Assembly (NCBI GenBank): GCA_964514285.1
Contig: CAZEQC010000002.1
Span: 1-64,000 of the forward strand
DNA length: 64,000 nt
Origin: SKLM01 sp964514285
GTDB lineage: Bacteria; Chloroflexota; Anaerolineae; B4-G1
Direction of reading: 5' to 3'
Of the stretch, positions 24,930 to 33,220 are shown piece after piece. Both the position numbers and the translations under genes were made by a program. Numbering within the stretch: the first letter of the stretch is position 1; each line of letters begins with the position of its first letter. The notes below the pieces were generated by a model. It saw only the letters and a program-made list of their open reading frames with translations. It had not been told where the DNA came from and made no database searches.

Positions 24930-25832
24930 TTGACGACAGGTATCGTTTTCGACATTAAGCAGTTCTCCCTTCACGATGGTCCGGGCATCCGCACCACGGT
25001 CTTCCTCAAAGGTTGCCCTTTGAGCTGCTGGTGGTGTCATAACCCAGAGGGCCAGGCGCAACAGCCGGAGTTGATCCTCCGTCCCGAGCGCTGCATCGGC
25101 TGCGGTGCCTGTGTGGAAGCGTGTGAGAGCGGCGCGATCATCCTCGATGAGGACAGCGTATCCACGGATCGAGAGCGATGCACCATGTGTGGCGTATGTG
25201 CGGAGGTCTGCTATGCGGAAGCGCGGGAGATCGTGGGCCGCGAGATGAGCGTCGCAGAGGTGATGGATGAGATCGAGCGTGACGCCCCGTTCTACGACCA
25301 GTCCGGCGGAGGGGTAACGTTTTCAGGTGGCGAGCCCTTGGTTCAGCCGACCTTTCTCCAAGAGCTGCTTCGGGCCTGCCAGGAGAAAGGCCTACACACG
25401 GTCCTGGACACTTGTGGGTTTGCACCCTGGCACGTTCTGGAGACCGTCCGAGAGGATGTTGACTTGTTCCTCTACGATCTGAAGCTGATGGACGACACTC
25501 GCCACCAATCGTTCACCAGCGTCTCCAATGGGCCTGTTCTGGAGAATCTACAGCGGCTTTCAGGTCACGGCCACCGGATCATCATGCGCGTGCCCATCAT
25601 CCCTGGGATCAACGATGACGAGGAGACCTTGCGGCGGCTGGGAGCCTTCGCGGCGAGGCTGCCGTCCCTGGAGTATGTCGAGCTCTTGGCTTACCATCGG
25701 ATTGGACGCGACAAGTATCATCGGCTAGGAAAACCTTGCCCTATGCCGGAGACTGATCCACCATCAGAAGACCGCATGCGTGAGATCGCAGAAAGACTGC
25801 GCCAGCTAGGCGTTGCTGTGAGGTGCAGCTGA
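24930..25832 (+). CDS. Glycyl-radical enzyme activating protein (radical SAM, PflA type)
   Basis: 300 residues from TTG 24930, chosen because TTGIVFDIKQFSLHDGPGIR is the family N-terminus, GGAG lies five bases upstream, and earlier in-frame sequence runs through a stable hairpin. Radical-SAM cysteines are in GCPLSCWWCHNPE (CxxxCxxC, about 29-36). Two extra 4Fe-4S clusters follow (CIGCGACVEAC and CTMCGVCAEVC), the arrangement of activases for glycerol dehydratase, CutC or HBSS-like enzymes rather than short PflA. GGGVTFSGGEPL is the SAM-binding GGE motif. It abstracts H from the glycine of a partner glycyl radical enzyme. The adjacent partner is defective (next entry). Confidence 0.9.
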   Translation: MTTGIVFDIKQFSLHDGPGIRTTVFLKGCPLSCWWCHNPEGQAQQPELILRPERCIGCGACVEACESGAIILDEDSVSTDRERCTMCGVCAEVCYAEAREIVGREMSVAEVMDEIERDAPFYDQSGGGVTFSGGEPLVQPTFLQELLRACQEKGLHTVLDTCGFAPWHVLETVREDVDLFLYDLKLMDDTRHQSFTSVSNGPVLENLQRLSGHGHRIIMRVPIIPGINDDEETLRRLGAFAARLPSLEYVELLAYHRIGRDKYHRLGKPCPMPETDPPSEDRMREIAERLRQLGVAVRCS

Positions 25833-25855
25833 CATAGCGACGAGGAGGAGCTATT

Positions 25856-26674
25856 ATGGCGATGAGTGAACGTGTGCGACAGTTGCGGCAGCGGAGCCGG
25901 GAGGCAGTGCCCTCCATCTCGTCCGAGCGCGCGGAGCTTCTGACCGCGTTCTACCGCCAGAGCGAGGGGCGGCTGATGTCGGCACCGGTGCGGCGGGCCC
26001 TGGCCTTCCAGTATCTGATGGAGCAGAAGGCCATCTACCTGGGCGAGGGCGAGCTGATCGTGGGCGAGAAGGGGCCGGCGCCCAAGGCGGCGCCCACCTA
26101 CCCGGCGCTCTGCTGCCACACCCTGGACGACCTGGCGGTGCTCGATTCCCGGGAGAAGGTCGCCTTCGCCGGCAGCGATTCGGTGCAACGCACGTACGAG
26201 GAGACGATCATCCCCTTCTGGCGGGGCAAGTCGATGCGCGACCGCATCTTCGAGGAGATGACGGAGGAATGGAAGGCCGCCTACCAGGCTGGCGTCTACA
26301 CCGAGTTCATGGAGCAGCGCTCGCCCGGCCACACCGTGCTCGACGACAAGATCTACCATAAGGGCCTGCTCGACGTCAAGCGAGAGATCGAGGAGCAGCT
26401 CCAAAGCTTGGACTACCTCGACGACCCGGAGGCCTACGACAAGCAGGAGGAGCTCAAGGCGATGGGCCTCTGCATCGACGCGTTGATCCGCTTCGCCAAG
26501 CGCCACGCCGAGAAGGCCCGGGAGCGGGCCGGCGAGACCGCCGATCCGGCGCGTCGGCGGGAGCTGGAGCGGATCGCCGAGGTCTGCAGCCACGTCCCGG
26601 CCCACGCGCCGCGCGACTTCTGGGAGGCGCTGCATGAGGAGATCATCGCCCGGACGGAGCACCAGGCGTTCTAG
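25856..26674 (+). pseudogene. Glycyl radical enzyme with a large internal deletion
   Basis: The 272-residue product begins like a PFL/dehydratase-type glycyl radical enzyme (RVRQLRQRS, LAFQYLMEQK, ELIVGEKGPAPKAAPTYP). It follows the family to about residue 258 (HVPAHAPRDFWEAL). The next residues, EEIIARTEHQAF then stop, match the extreme C-terminus of such enzymes (family memory: ...IIxRTxxx end). Full members are about 790-850 residues. About 500-550 residues are therefore missing, including the active-site Cys and the RVxGY glycine loop. The reading frame is kept. The segment is visibly richer in G+C at third positions than its neighbours, which suggests recent acquisition. It could be a real deletion, an assembly collapse, or a retained truncated protein. 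Confidence 0.7.
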
Positions 26675-26740
26675 AGGAGATAAGCCGCGTTCGCAGTGAC
26701 CACACTAGGAGGCCCCAAGGATAGTCGGGGCGACCGAAAA

Positions 26741-26766
26741 GAGAAAAACCCGGACGATTGTCCGGG
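26741..26766 (-). terminator. Rho-independent terminator of slyD
   Basis: Read on the minus strand, CCCGGAC, loop AATC and GTCCGGG (7 bp) are followed by TTTTT and further T/C-rich sequence. It begins 30 bases after the slyD stop and also lies just past the truncated radical enzyme on the plus strand. Confidence 0.85.
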
Positions 26767-26795
26767 CTCTTGTCACCTGTTCTGAGCTAGACGGG

Positions 26796-27305
26796 TCAGC
26801 ACCCTGTCGGCGTTGAGCAGCCGCTACAGGTACCACAGCCGCCCGCCATACTAGCCTCATCCGCTTCACACACATCCACGACTTCTACGTCGAAGTGAAG
26901 CGTCTCACCGGCCAACGGGTGGTTAAAGTCGAGCTTCACCGAGTCGTCGTTAACCTCTGACACAAAGGCCGTCGCTGTGCGACCCGAGCCGTCAGAAACC
27001 TGGATAGGCATTCCAGCCTCGGGCTCGAAGCCATCCTGGAACGCGTCACGAGGAACGACCTGATTGGCCTCTGGATTCCGCTCCCCATATCCCTGATCGG
27101 GTTCCACAACGATGCTTCTCTCCTCACCGACTTTCATACCGTAGAGTTCCTGTTCGAGCCCAGGGACGATCTGTCGCTGGCCTTGCACGAACTCAATCGG
27201 TTCACGATCCTCAGAGCTATCGACGACCTCGCCATCCTCCAGACGGAGTATGTAATCGAGGCAGACGACCATACCATCAGAAACTTCTAGTGTCTTCTCT
27301 GTCAC
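26796..27305 (-). CDS. slyD: SlyD-type FKBP peptidyl-prolyl isomerase with Cys-rich tail
   Basis: 169 residues, GTG start with AAAGGGATA upstream. The FKBP half-domain VSDGMVVCLDYILRLEDGEVVDSS, the insert-in-flap region (YGERNPEANQVVPRDAF) and the return strand LDFNHPLAGETLHFDVEVVDV are all present. LDFNHPLAG is diagnostic of SlyD. It speeds cis-trans prolyl isomerisation and acts as a chaperone. The C-terminal 14 residues hold four Cys (CGTCSGC, then ...GC), a probable metal-binding tail like, but shorter than, the His/Cys tail of the E. coli protein used in nickel delivery. Expression appears to be controlled by the leader described at 27394-27487. Confidence 0.92.
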   Translation of the reverse strand: MTEKTLEVSDGMVVCLDYILRLEDGEVVDSSEDREPIEFVQGQRQIVPGLEQELYGMKVGEERSIVVEPDQGYGERNPEANQVVPRDAFQDGFEPEAGMPIQVSDGSGRTATAFVSEVNDDSVKLDFNHPLAGETLHFDVEVVDVCEADEASMAGGCGTCSGCSTPTGC

Positions 27306-27393
27306 TACTATCCCTTTACTCTATTAGCTATGGCTAGCGTCATTGATGACCTTCGAAAACGGCTCAAGGCAACTACGAATGTGCCTCAAGCAC

Positions 27394-27422
27394 AAAAAAA
27401 CGCCCAGGTTCAGCACCGGGCG
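27394..27422 (-). terminator. Strong terminator inside the slyD leader (possible attenuator or end of a small RNA)
   Basis: On the minus strand CGCCCGG, loop TGCTGAA, then CC-t-GGGCG is followed by seven T. It lies about 30-60 bases after a consensus promoter and about 90 bases before the slyD start, in the same direction. No gene ends here. Just after it CTTGAGGCA/TGCCTTGAG can form a second hairpin (two G-U pairs). Either slyD is attenuated or a RNA of about 60 nt is made. Confidence 0.7.
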
Positions 27423-27458
27423 ATGCTCTCCTAATGCAACCCCATCCTTCTGACATAG

Positions 27459-27487
27459 ATTATAGACTGAGCGTAGCGCCTTGTCAA
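27459..27487 (-). promoter_or_regulatory. Consensus sigma70 promoter reading toward slyD, with palindrome over the -35
   Basis: On the minus strand TTGACA (27487-27482), 17 bases, TATAAT (27464-27459): both perfect. The -35 lies inside a perfect 6-1-6 palindrome GCCTTG-a-CAAGGC (27478-27490), a possible repressor site. The stretch 27306-27665 has no gene. It holds this promoter, the leader terminator and the divergent promoter at 27592. Confidence 0.8.
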
Positions 27488-27591
27488 GGCAGCATGCACC
27501 ACCACGAATAAGAACCGTATACGAGATGCAATCCCCTACGATCACTATCGGAGCGGCTCTTGAGACGGACACCTTGTTTCGGGCTCATCGG

Positions 27592-27619
27592 TTGCCAGTG
27601 GCAGTGGGCGTGCTATACT
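27592..27619 (+). promoter_or_regulatory. Promoter of the DUF3159 gene
   Basis: TTGCCA (5/6), a 16-base spacer and TGCTATACT, an extended -10. The predicted start near 27626 gives a 40-base leader with GAGGAGG before TTG 27666. Confidence 0.75.
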
Positions 27620-27665
27620 TCCTCTCCAAGAGGGCCGGATCGATAACCAGCGAGGAGGCAGAGCC

Positions 27666-28349
27666 TTGGTGCAGGGAGACAAACTTCGGGAAGTAACAGA
27701 GGAATTCCGTACCGTCGTCGCCGGACGGAGCAACGCCATCGACGCTGTGCTGCCTCCGCTGGCATTTCTGATCCTGAATGCCCTCCTGGGCTTCACAGTC
27801 GCAACCTGGGGCTCGTTGGCAGCGGCCGGGGCGCTGGGCGCACTGCGTCTTATCCGCGGGCAACCGGTGGGGTACGCCCTCGGCGGCCTGGCCGCGACGA
27901 GCTTTGCCATTCTGGCCGCGCTGCTCAGCAACCAAGCCGAGGGATACTTCCTGCCCAACTTGATCACCGGCGGTCTGACCGCCTTGATCTGTCTGATAAG
28001 CGTGATAGCGGGCCGTCCTCTCGTGGCCCTGACCAGCCATCTGGCTCGGGGCTGGCCGTTAGCGTGGTATTGGCAGCCCCAGGTACGCCCAGCCTACAGC
28101 GAGGTGACGTTGGTCTGGACGGTCTTCTTCGCCCTTCGCCTAGCGCTCCAATGGTTCCTCTTTCGAGAGGCAGAGACAGCTGTTCTCGGTGTGCTCAGCG
28201 TCATCCTGGGGTGGCCAGCGACAATTGTCCTGTTGGTGATCAGTTATCTGTACGGCACGTGGCGATTGCAGAATCTAGGCGGACCAAGCGTTGAGGAGTT
28301 CGAGGAGGGCGCCGAACCGCCGTGGCAAGGGCAGCAACGAGGGTTCTAG
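27666..28349 (+). CDS. DUF3159 family integral membrane protein
   Basis: 227 residues, TTG start seven bases after GAGGAGG. Several hydrophobic helices (PPLAFLILNALLGF, AGALGALRLIRGQPV, ALGGLAATSFAILAALL, LTALICLISVIAGRPLVALT) with GRPLVALTSHLARGWP and YSEVTLVWTVFFALRLALQ agree with the DUF3159 family, known mostly from Actinobacteria. The C-terminus is a short acidic cytoplasmic tail. No biochemical role is established for this family as far as I know, and the neighbours do not suggest one. It has its own promoter and is followed 79 bases later by an EamA transporter. Confidence 0.7.
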   Translation: MVQGDKLREVTEEFRTVVAGRSNAIDAVLPPLAFLILNALLGFTVATWGSLAAAGALGALRLIRGQPVGYALGGLAATSFAILAALLSNQAEGYFLPNLITGGLTALICLISVIAGRPLVALTSHLARGWPLAWYWQPQVRPAYSEVTLVWTVFFALRLALQWFLFREAETAVLGVLSVILGWPATIVLLVISYLYGTWRLQNLGGPSVEEFEEGAEPPWQGQQRGF

Positions 28350-28428
28350 ACTCGACTGAGACAGATTGGACCGCGTTTGATACAGTCATCCGGCACAGCA
28401 CGCTCACTTCGCAGTCAAGGAGCATTCT

Positions 28429-29334
28429 ATGGGAGAAATCGCCGCATTGGCGACGTCACTTTGTTGGTCACTCAACTCGATTCAGTTCACGTTCGCAGGT
28501 CGACGGGTCGGATCGCGCGTCGTCAACCGTGTTCGACTGGCCTTGGCCATCATCTTCCTCTCGTTGGCCCACCTGCTGCTCTATGGCAAGCTCTGGCCAA
28601 TCCAGGCCGAGCTCTACCGCTGGGGATGGCTGGGGCTGTCTGGGACCATCGGCCTGATATTGGGAGATGGATCGCTGTTTCACGCCTTCCTGCTTATTGG
28701 ACCGCGAAAATCGATGGTTCTAATGACGCTTGTTCCGGTCATCAGCACTGTGGCGGCCTGGGTACTGCTCGGTGAGATCCTGCTGCCGATTGAGATTGTA
28801 GCCATCCTGATCACCGTAGGGGGCATTGCGTGGGTCGTCCTGGAAAAGGAGCCGGAGCAACCAGTGGACGAGCAAGTGGCAGAAGAGAACACCCGAAACC
28901 GTATTCTGGGCGTGCTGCTCGGTATGGGCGGAGCCACAGGGCAGGCCTTGGGATTGGTGGCGGCCAAGCGGGGTCTCGCGGGCGATTTCCCGGCGCTTTC
29001 CGCCACGATGATTCGGATGATCGTGGCCGCGGTGGTGATCTGGCTGCTGGCCTTGATTCGCGGTCAGGTCGGACCGACTTGGCAGGCATTGAAGGATAAG
29101 CGGGCACGTCTCTGGATCGTTGGCGGCGCCTTCATCGGTCCCTTCATCGGCGTCTGGCTATCGCTGATCGCTGTGAGGACCGCCCCGGTGGGCATCGCCT
29201 CCACGCTGATGGCGCTGAGCCCCATTGTATTGATCCCCTTCGACCACTGGCTCTTTGGCGAGACGATCACTCCCCGATCGATCGCGGGCACAGTTGTAGC
29301 TCTGGGCGGCGCCGCCATCATCTTTCTCACTTAA
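28429..29334 (+). CDS. DMT/EamA family transporter
   Basis: 301 residues with ten predicted helices in two EamA repeats (about 3-137 and 155-300), separated by a charged linker (EKEPEQPVDEQVAEENTRN). Motifs such as LGEILLPIEIVAILITVGGI at the end of repeat one and LFGETITPRSIAGTVVALGG at the end of repeat two are typical. Family members export amino acids or metabolites, or import small organic compounds. The aminotransferase and threonine dehydratase genes downstream make an amino-acid-related substrate plausible. AAGGAG precedes the ATG. Confidence 0.85.
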   Translation: MGEIAALATSLCWSLNSIQFTFAGRRVGSRVVNRVRLALAIIFLSLAHLLLYGKLWPIQAELYRWGWLGLSGTIGLILGDGSLFHAFLLIGPRKSMVLMTLVPVISTVAAWVLLGEILLPIEIVAILITVGGIAWVVLEKEPEQPVDEQVAEENTRNRILGVLLGMGGATGQALGLVAAKRGLAGDFPALSATMIRMIVAAVVIWLLALIRGQVGPTWQALKDKRARLWIVGGAFIGPFIGVWLSLIAVRTAPVGIASTLMALSPIVLIPFDHWLFGETITPRSIAGTVVALGGAAIIFLT

Positions 29335-29365
29335 GAGCGCCCTCTCTCACAGATAAGGAGTTCAT

Positions 29366-30505
29366 ATGACGGAGTTCTATCCCTTTGCACTTGAGCGCAT
29401 CATGTCTGATTGGGAGCAAGTCGTCGACTACAACCTGTCGGAGAGCGGTGCGCACCCTGCCGCGCTTCACGAGCTACTGGGCGATAGCCTGACGGTCGAC
29501 GATCTGCTGGCGATCGAGCTGAACTACCCGCAAGTCGAGGGCACTCTCGAGCTACGAGAGCGCATTGCAGCCCTCTATCCCGAAGCCAGCCCGGATAACG
29601 TGCTGGTTACCGTCGGTTGCGCCGAGGCCAACTTCATCACGGTCCAGACCATCCTGGAGCCAGGCGACGAGATGGTGGTCATGATGCCCAACTACTTGCA
29701 GATCTGGGGTATGGGCCACAACTATGGCTACGGCGTCAGAACCTTCCACCTGCGGGAGGAAGAGGGGTGGGCACCAGACCTGGATGAGCTGGCGGACACA
29801 GTCTCCGAGGCGACCAAACTGATTGCCGTCTGCAATCCCAACAACCCAACCGGGGCCATTATGACCGAGGACGAGATGGACGGCGTCGTAGCTGCGGCCG
29901 ACCGCGTCGGGGCCTGGCTTCTGGCCGACGAGGTGTACAGCGGAGCAGAGCGGCTGACAGACGAGCAGACTCCCTCTTTCTGGGGGCGATACGACAAGGT
30001 GGTGGCGATGAATAGCCTGAGCAAGGCGTACGGCCTGCCGGGACTGCGGGTGGGCTGGGTAGTGGCGCCGAGGGGCACTCGAAATGCCATTTGGAGACGC
30101 CACGAGTACACAACCATAAGCACCACGATGCTGTCGAACAAGCTGGCGACAGCCGCGTTGTCGCCGACGATCCGACCGCGGCTCATTCAGCGGGTGCGCG
30201 ACTACATCCGTCGAGGCTTCGACATCCTCCAAGAGTGGCTGCACCAGCATGAAGAGACCTTTAGCCTGGTGCCTCCACAGGCGGCCGCCATCGCTTTCCC
30301 TCGTTATGAGCTGGACGTCAACTCCAGCGAGCTCACCGAGCGATTGATCCACGAGAAGAGCGTCCTGGTTGGGGCAGGCGATCACTTTGGCGTCGATCAA
30401 CACCTCCGGATCAGCTTTGGCCTGCCAGCCGACTACCTCCACGCGGCACTGGACCGTATCCACGAGCTAATCGTTGAGTTACAGGACAGCGAAGCTTCCC
30501 GTTGA
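29366..30505 (+). CDS. PLP-dependent class I/II aminotransferase
   Basis: 379 residues, fold type I. CNPNNPTGAIM, LADEVYSGAE and the Schiff-base lysine motif NSLSKAYGLPGLRVGW (Lys about 219) are all present, as is RISFG near the end for the carboxylate-binding Arg. The short N-terminus and NYLQIWG / GAEANFI-like wording point to the aspartate/capreomycidine-synthase-like aminotransferase subgroup rather than AspC proper. The donor cannot be fixed. It stands 31 bases after the transporter and about 100 before threonine dehydratase, probably one operon. AAGGAG is the ribosome site. Confidence 0.85.
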   Translation: MTEFYPFALERIMSDWEQVVDYNLSESGAHPAALHELLGDSLTVDDLLAIELNYPQVEGTLELRERIAALYPEASPDNVLVTVGCAEANFITVQTILEPGDEMVVMMPNYLQIWGMGHNYGYGVRTFHLREEEGWAPDLDELADTVSEATKLIAVCNPNNPTGAIMTEDEMDGVVAAADRVGAWLLADEVYSGAERLTDEQTPSFWGRYDKVVAMNSLSKAYGLPGLRVGWVVAPRGTRNAIWRRHEYTTISTTMLSNKLATAALSPTIRPRLIQRVRDYIRRGFDILQEWLHQHEETFSLVPPQAAAIAFPRYELDVNSSELTERLIHEKSVLVGAGDHFGVDQHLRISFGLPADYLHAALDRIHELIVELQDSEASR

Positions 30506-30605
30506 GGTTGGGAGAAAATGACGATGAAAGGTGATCGAACACTGGAATCGAGGATCCTGGAAATCGCCTCCATCATCGCCTGAGCTGACTGACGAGGAGA
30601 AGCTG

Positions 30606-31619
30606 ATGCACGACCCGTATGTCACGATGCGCGACATCTACAAGGCACGACAAAGGATCGCGGACATCGCCCTGCGGACACCCTTGGTCGATGCTCCTGA
30701 GCTGACTGAAAGAGTCGGCACGTCTGTCTACTTGAAGCTGGAGAACGTGCAGCGCACCGGGGCCTTCAAGATCCGGGGGGCGGCCAACACATTGCAGAGC
30801 CTACCGCGCGAGGACCGAGAGCGAGGGGTGATCACCGTCTCCAGCGGAAACCACGGCCGCGCCGTCGCTTATGTAGCCCGGGAGTTGGGAGTCCGGGCAG
30901 TGGTCTGTATGTCAACACGCGTCCCCACCAACAAGGTGGATGGCATTCAGCGGCTGGGCGCGGAGGTGGTGCTCTATGGGAAGAGCTATGACGAGGCCGA
31001 GCGACGAGCTCTTCGTTTGCAGCAAGAGCAAGGCCTGACGATGATCCCTCCTTTTGATGACCCGCAGATCATCGCCGGGCAGGGCACGATCGGCCTGGAG
31101 CTTCTGGAGGATATGCCTGAACTGGACACCGTCGTCGTGCCTCTCTCCGGAGGTGGCTTGCTGTCGGGCATTGCGGTCGCTTTGAAGTCAGCCGACGCCT
31201 CGATTCACACCGTTGGGGTTTCAATGAAGCGCGCACCGGTGATGTATCACAGTCTAAGGGCCGGGCGTCCCATCGAGATGAAGGAAGAACCGACCCTGGC
31301 CGACGCATTGGCCGGGGGAATCGGGCTGCATAACGACCATACGTTCCGTATGATTCAGGCGTACGTCGACGAAACCCTGCTGGTCACAGAAGAGGAGATC
31401 GCCGAGGCCATGACCTTCGCCCTGGAGCACCATCACCTGGTGGTGGAGGGTGGAGGCGCTGTGGCACTGGCGGCGCTGCTCTATGGGAAGGTAACGGAGA
31501 TCGGGCGGAACGTGGTAGTCGTGATCAGCGGAGGCAACGTGGAGATTCCGCGGCTTCTGGAGATCGCTCAGCGCCGCGTCGATATCGAGTCTACAAGCGA
31601 GGGAGGGAGATGGCCTTAG
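30606..31619 (+). CDS. Threonine/serine dehydratase (catabolic type, no ACT domain)
   Basis: 337 residues from ATG 30606, preferred because GAGGAG lies six bases before it and the family alignment starts here; an upstream in-frame start at 30531 would add an unrelated peptide. PLP Lys is in GAFKIRGAAN (about residue 57), the phosphate loop is SGGGLLSGI and SSGNHGRAVAY is the substrate loop. It deaminates threonine to 2-oxobutyrate (or serine to pyruvate). Lack of the C-terminal ACT-like regulatory domain suits a catabolic enzyme. The stop overlaps a degraded oxidoreductase start. Confidence 0.9.
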   Translation: MHDPYVTMRDIYKARQRIADIALRTPLVDAPELTERVGTSVYLKLENVQRTGAFKIRGAANTLQSLPREDRERGVITVSSGNHGRAVAYVARELGVRAVVCMSTRVPTNKVDGIQRLGAEVVLYGKSYDEAERRALRLQQEQGLTMIPPFDDPQIIAGQGTIGLELLEDMPELDTVVVPLSGGGLLSGIAVALKSADASIHTVGVSMKRAPVMYHSLRAGRPIEMKEEPTLADALAGGIGLHNDHTFRMIQAYVDETLLVTEEEIAEAMTFALEHHHLVVEGGGAVALAALLYGKVTEIGRNVVVVISGGNVEIPRLLEIAQRRVDIESTSEGGRWP

Positions 31620-31770
31620 CCACCACCGAGAAACCGGAACGAACAGCGACCGAGGCCTTGCTGATCATCGGCGGAGGTGACGCGGGCATCAGCGCTGCGC
31701 TTCAGCCAGGAACGTCGATCCTGCGGCCCGGGTCAGCGTCCTCCTCGCCGACCGCTTCCCTAACTACAGG
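31610..31770 (+). pseudogene. 5' remnant of an FAD/NAD(P)-dependent oxidoreductase (frameshifted and truncated)
   Basis: The frame from ATG 31610 encodes ALLIIGGGDAGISAAL, the FAD-binding start of CoA-disulfide-reductase-like enzymes. It then becomes unlike the family at about 31702. Shifting one base restores RNVDPAARVSVLLADRFPNY, exactly the expected continuation. A one-base loss near 31703 (cttc-g-agcc expected) explains it. After about 31770 the similarity stops and no FAD enzyme body follows. The gene is therefore dead twice over. The start overlapped the end of the dehydratase gene, so it was once in that operon. Confidence 0.75.
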
Positions 31771-31841
31771 GCGAATCAGCAGGCGTGGAAAAGGGAGCGG
31801 GCGGCGCTCTCTGCGTCAATTGTGCTATGGAGACGAACATC

Positions 31842-32747
31842 CTAAGCGAATGCACTCAGCTGTCGTGGTGGCGCCATCAGTGAGCGCTCCGCGCTTCCCC
31901 ACTCCGAGCGAAGCCACTTGACCAGGGCGATCTCACCGTTCTGAATCTCCAAGCCGGTGATATATCCGTCGAAGACGCCGCTGCCCGCGTTGAAATAGGG
32001 CAAGCCACCAACCAGGGGGGCCTTGGGGGTGTGGGTATGGCCGCAGATCACCATCTTCTTATGCATCTCTATCCACTCGGAGACTCGCTGGCGCAGTGTC
32101 CCTCGATTGCGCGATTCCTCGATGGTCGATGCCACGTCTGTGAACCCGAGGTTCTGAATGTGGCGCCAGACGTGACGGATGACGAACCGGGAGATCCGAT
32201 AGAGACCATCGCTCTTGAAATCGACCTGGTGGCCATGGACGACGAAGACCTCCTGGTCAGTCCGGGCATGGCGCAAGATCAACCCTTCGTGAGCAGGCAG
32301 ACCGTCTTTATTCATCCTATGACGCTGGAAGCCTTGAATGTCGTGATTACCGAAAATAAGATGGAGACGATGCTCCGCAGCGAAGGCATGCAACATGTCG
32401 AAGGTACGTCGGTGTGCGCGCTTGACGACGTCGAGGCGTCGGTTCTGCCACAGCTCATCGCCGTCGCCGACCTCCACATAGGTGAACCCTCTGCGATAGT
32501 AATGGCGTAGTGCCTGGATGAAAAGATCCTCGTTTTGAGCGAAGGCGTCAGCGCGCGATCTATCTCCACGATGGAGATCGCTGAAAAAAACCAACCGCGA
32601 GTGATCATCGAAGAGAATGCTCTTGGCAGCCTGAAAGGCCTGAGTCATTCGTCGGTAGGCACGTGTACGCATCGTATTCCGGAGCGCGACAAGCTTCTCC
32701 AGCGGGAAAGCGTCCAATGGTATGCTCTCAACGAGCGAAGTCATCAC
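31842..32747 (-). CDS. Calcineurin-like metallophosphoesterase
   Basis: 301 residues (GTG 32747 or ATG 32744; AAGGA lies just upstream). All metal-binding motifs occur in order: FFSDLHRGD (D-x-H), VEVGDGDELW (GD), FGNHD (GNHD), VVHGHQVD (H) and ICGHTHTPK (GHTH). The GDGDELW form and the overall length resemble UDP-2,3-diacylglucosamine hydrolase-like and uncharacterised phosphoesterases. It lies 26 bases after ygbA in the same direction, so the two are probably one operon. Substrate unknown. Confidence 0.88.
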   Translation of the reverse strand: MMTSLVESIPLDAFPLEKLVALRNTMRTRAYRRMTQAFQAAKSILFDDHSRLVFFSDLHRGDRSRADAFAQNEDLFIQALRHYYRRGFTYVEVGDGDELWQNRRLDVVKRAHRRTFDMLHAFAAEHRLHLIFGNHDIQGFQRHRMNKDGLPAHEGLILRHARTDQEVFVVHGHQVDFKSDGLYRISRFVIRHVWRHIQNLGFTDVASTIEESRNRGTLRQRVSEWIEMHKKMVICGHTHTPKAPLVGGLPYFNAGSGVFDGYITGLEIQNGEIALVKWLRSEWGSAERSLMAPPRQLSAFA

Positions 32748-32773
32748 GTCTTACAATCCTTCCTATGGCGAGC

Positions 32774-33145
32774 CTACGACTGAGCGTTTGACGTCCCTCT
32801 CCCCCCAGTCTCCAGGGAGCTGGGCTCGTTCTGCAACCCATCGATCAGATGTGCGACCGCAAGGAGGGGGTGCCGAAAAAGCATGCGAGGGCCCGCGTAT
32901 CTCATCACCGCCTGGATCCTATCTCGCATATCCGGTCGGTAACAGTGAATGGAGCACTCAGCGCAGGTGGGCTTGCTGGCCTGGAAAGGACACTTCGCCA
33001 GTCGATCCAAAGCATAGGTCAGGAGCTCCTCACATTCCTCGCAGAGCTCGCCCTGAGTCCCGTGCCTTCCCCGGCAGGCGATGCGCACCATGGTCTCGAC
33101 AGTTCTCTTCTCCCTCGACAGACGCGGCTGCTCTTGGCTCATCAT
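32774..33145 (-). CDS. ygbA: YgbA family protein (nitrous oxide-stimulated promoter family)
   Basis: About 123 residues from ATG 33145, with AGGGAT upstream; the open frame extends further but without a ribosome site. Conserved features are REKRTVETMVRIAC, LCEECEELLTYALDRLAKCPF, KPTCAECSIHCYRP and VMRYAGPRMLFRHPLLA, closely matching E. coli YgbA. Six conserved Cys in CxxC-like pairs suggest a metal or nitrosyl-sensitive site. In enterobacteria ygbA is part of the NO stress response under NsrR. No NsrR gene is in this window. A phosphoesterase follows in the same operon. Confidence 0.88.
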   Translation of the reverse strand: MMSQEQPRLSREKRTVETMVRIACRGRHGTQGELCEECEELLTYALDRLAKCPFQASKPTCAECSIHCYRPDMRDRIQAVMRYAGPRMLFRHPLLAVAHLIDGLQNEPSSLETGGRGTSNAQS

Positions 33146-33220
33146 CTTGATCCCTGCTGGCCTGACGATCTCGGAGGGCTGCAAGGGCCTTTGACTCATC
33201 AACACGGCATCGCCAGGCAC

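Noticed and set aside
27394..27460. Signal recognition particle (4.5S) RNA as the product of the slyD leader
   Set aside because: The conserved GGTCAGGTCCGGAAGG core of SRP RNA is not present and the segment is too short.
27324..27572. Minus-strand 82-residue open frame across the slyD leader
   Set aside because: It spans a promoter and a strong terminator, has no ribosome site and no similarity that I recognise.
31610..31921. Complete small protein starting with an FAD-binding motif
   Set aside because: After residue 31 it is out of frame with the family; it is better read as a frameshifted remnant.
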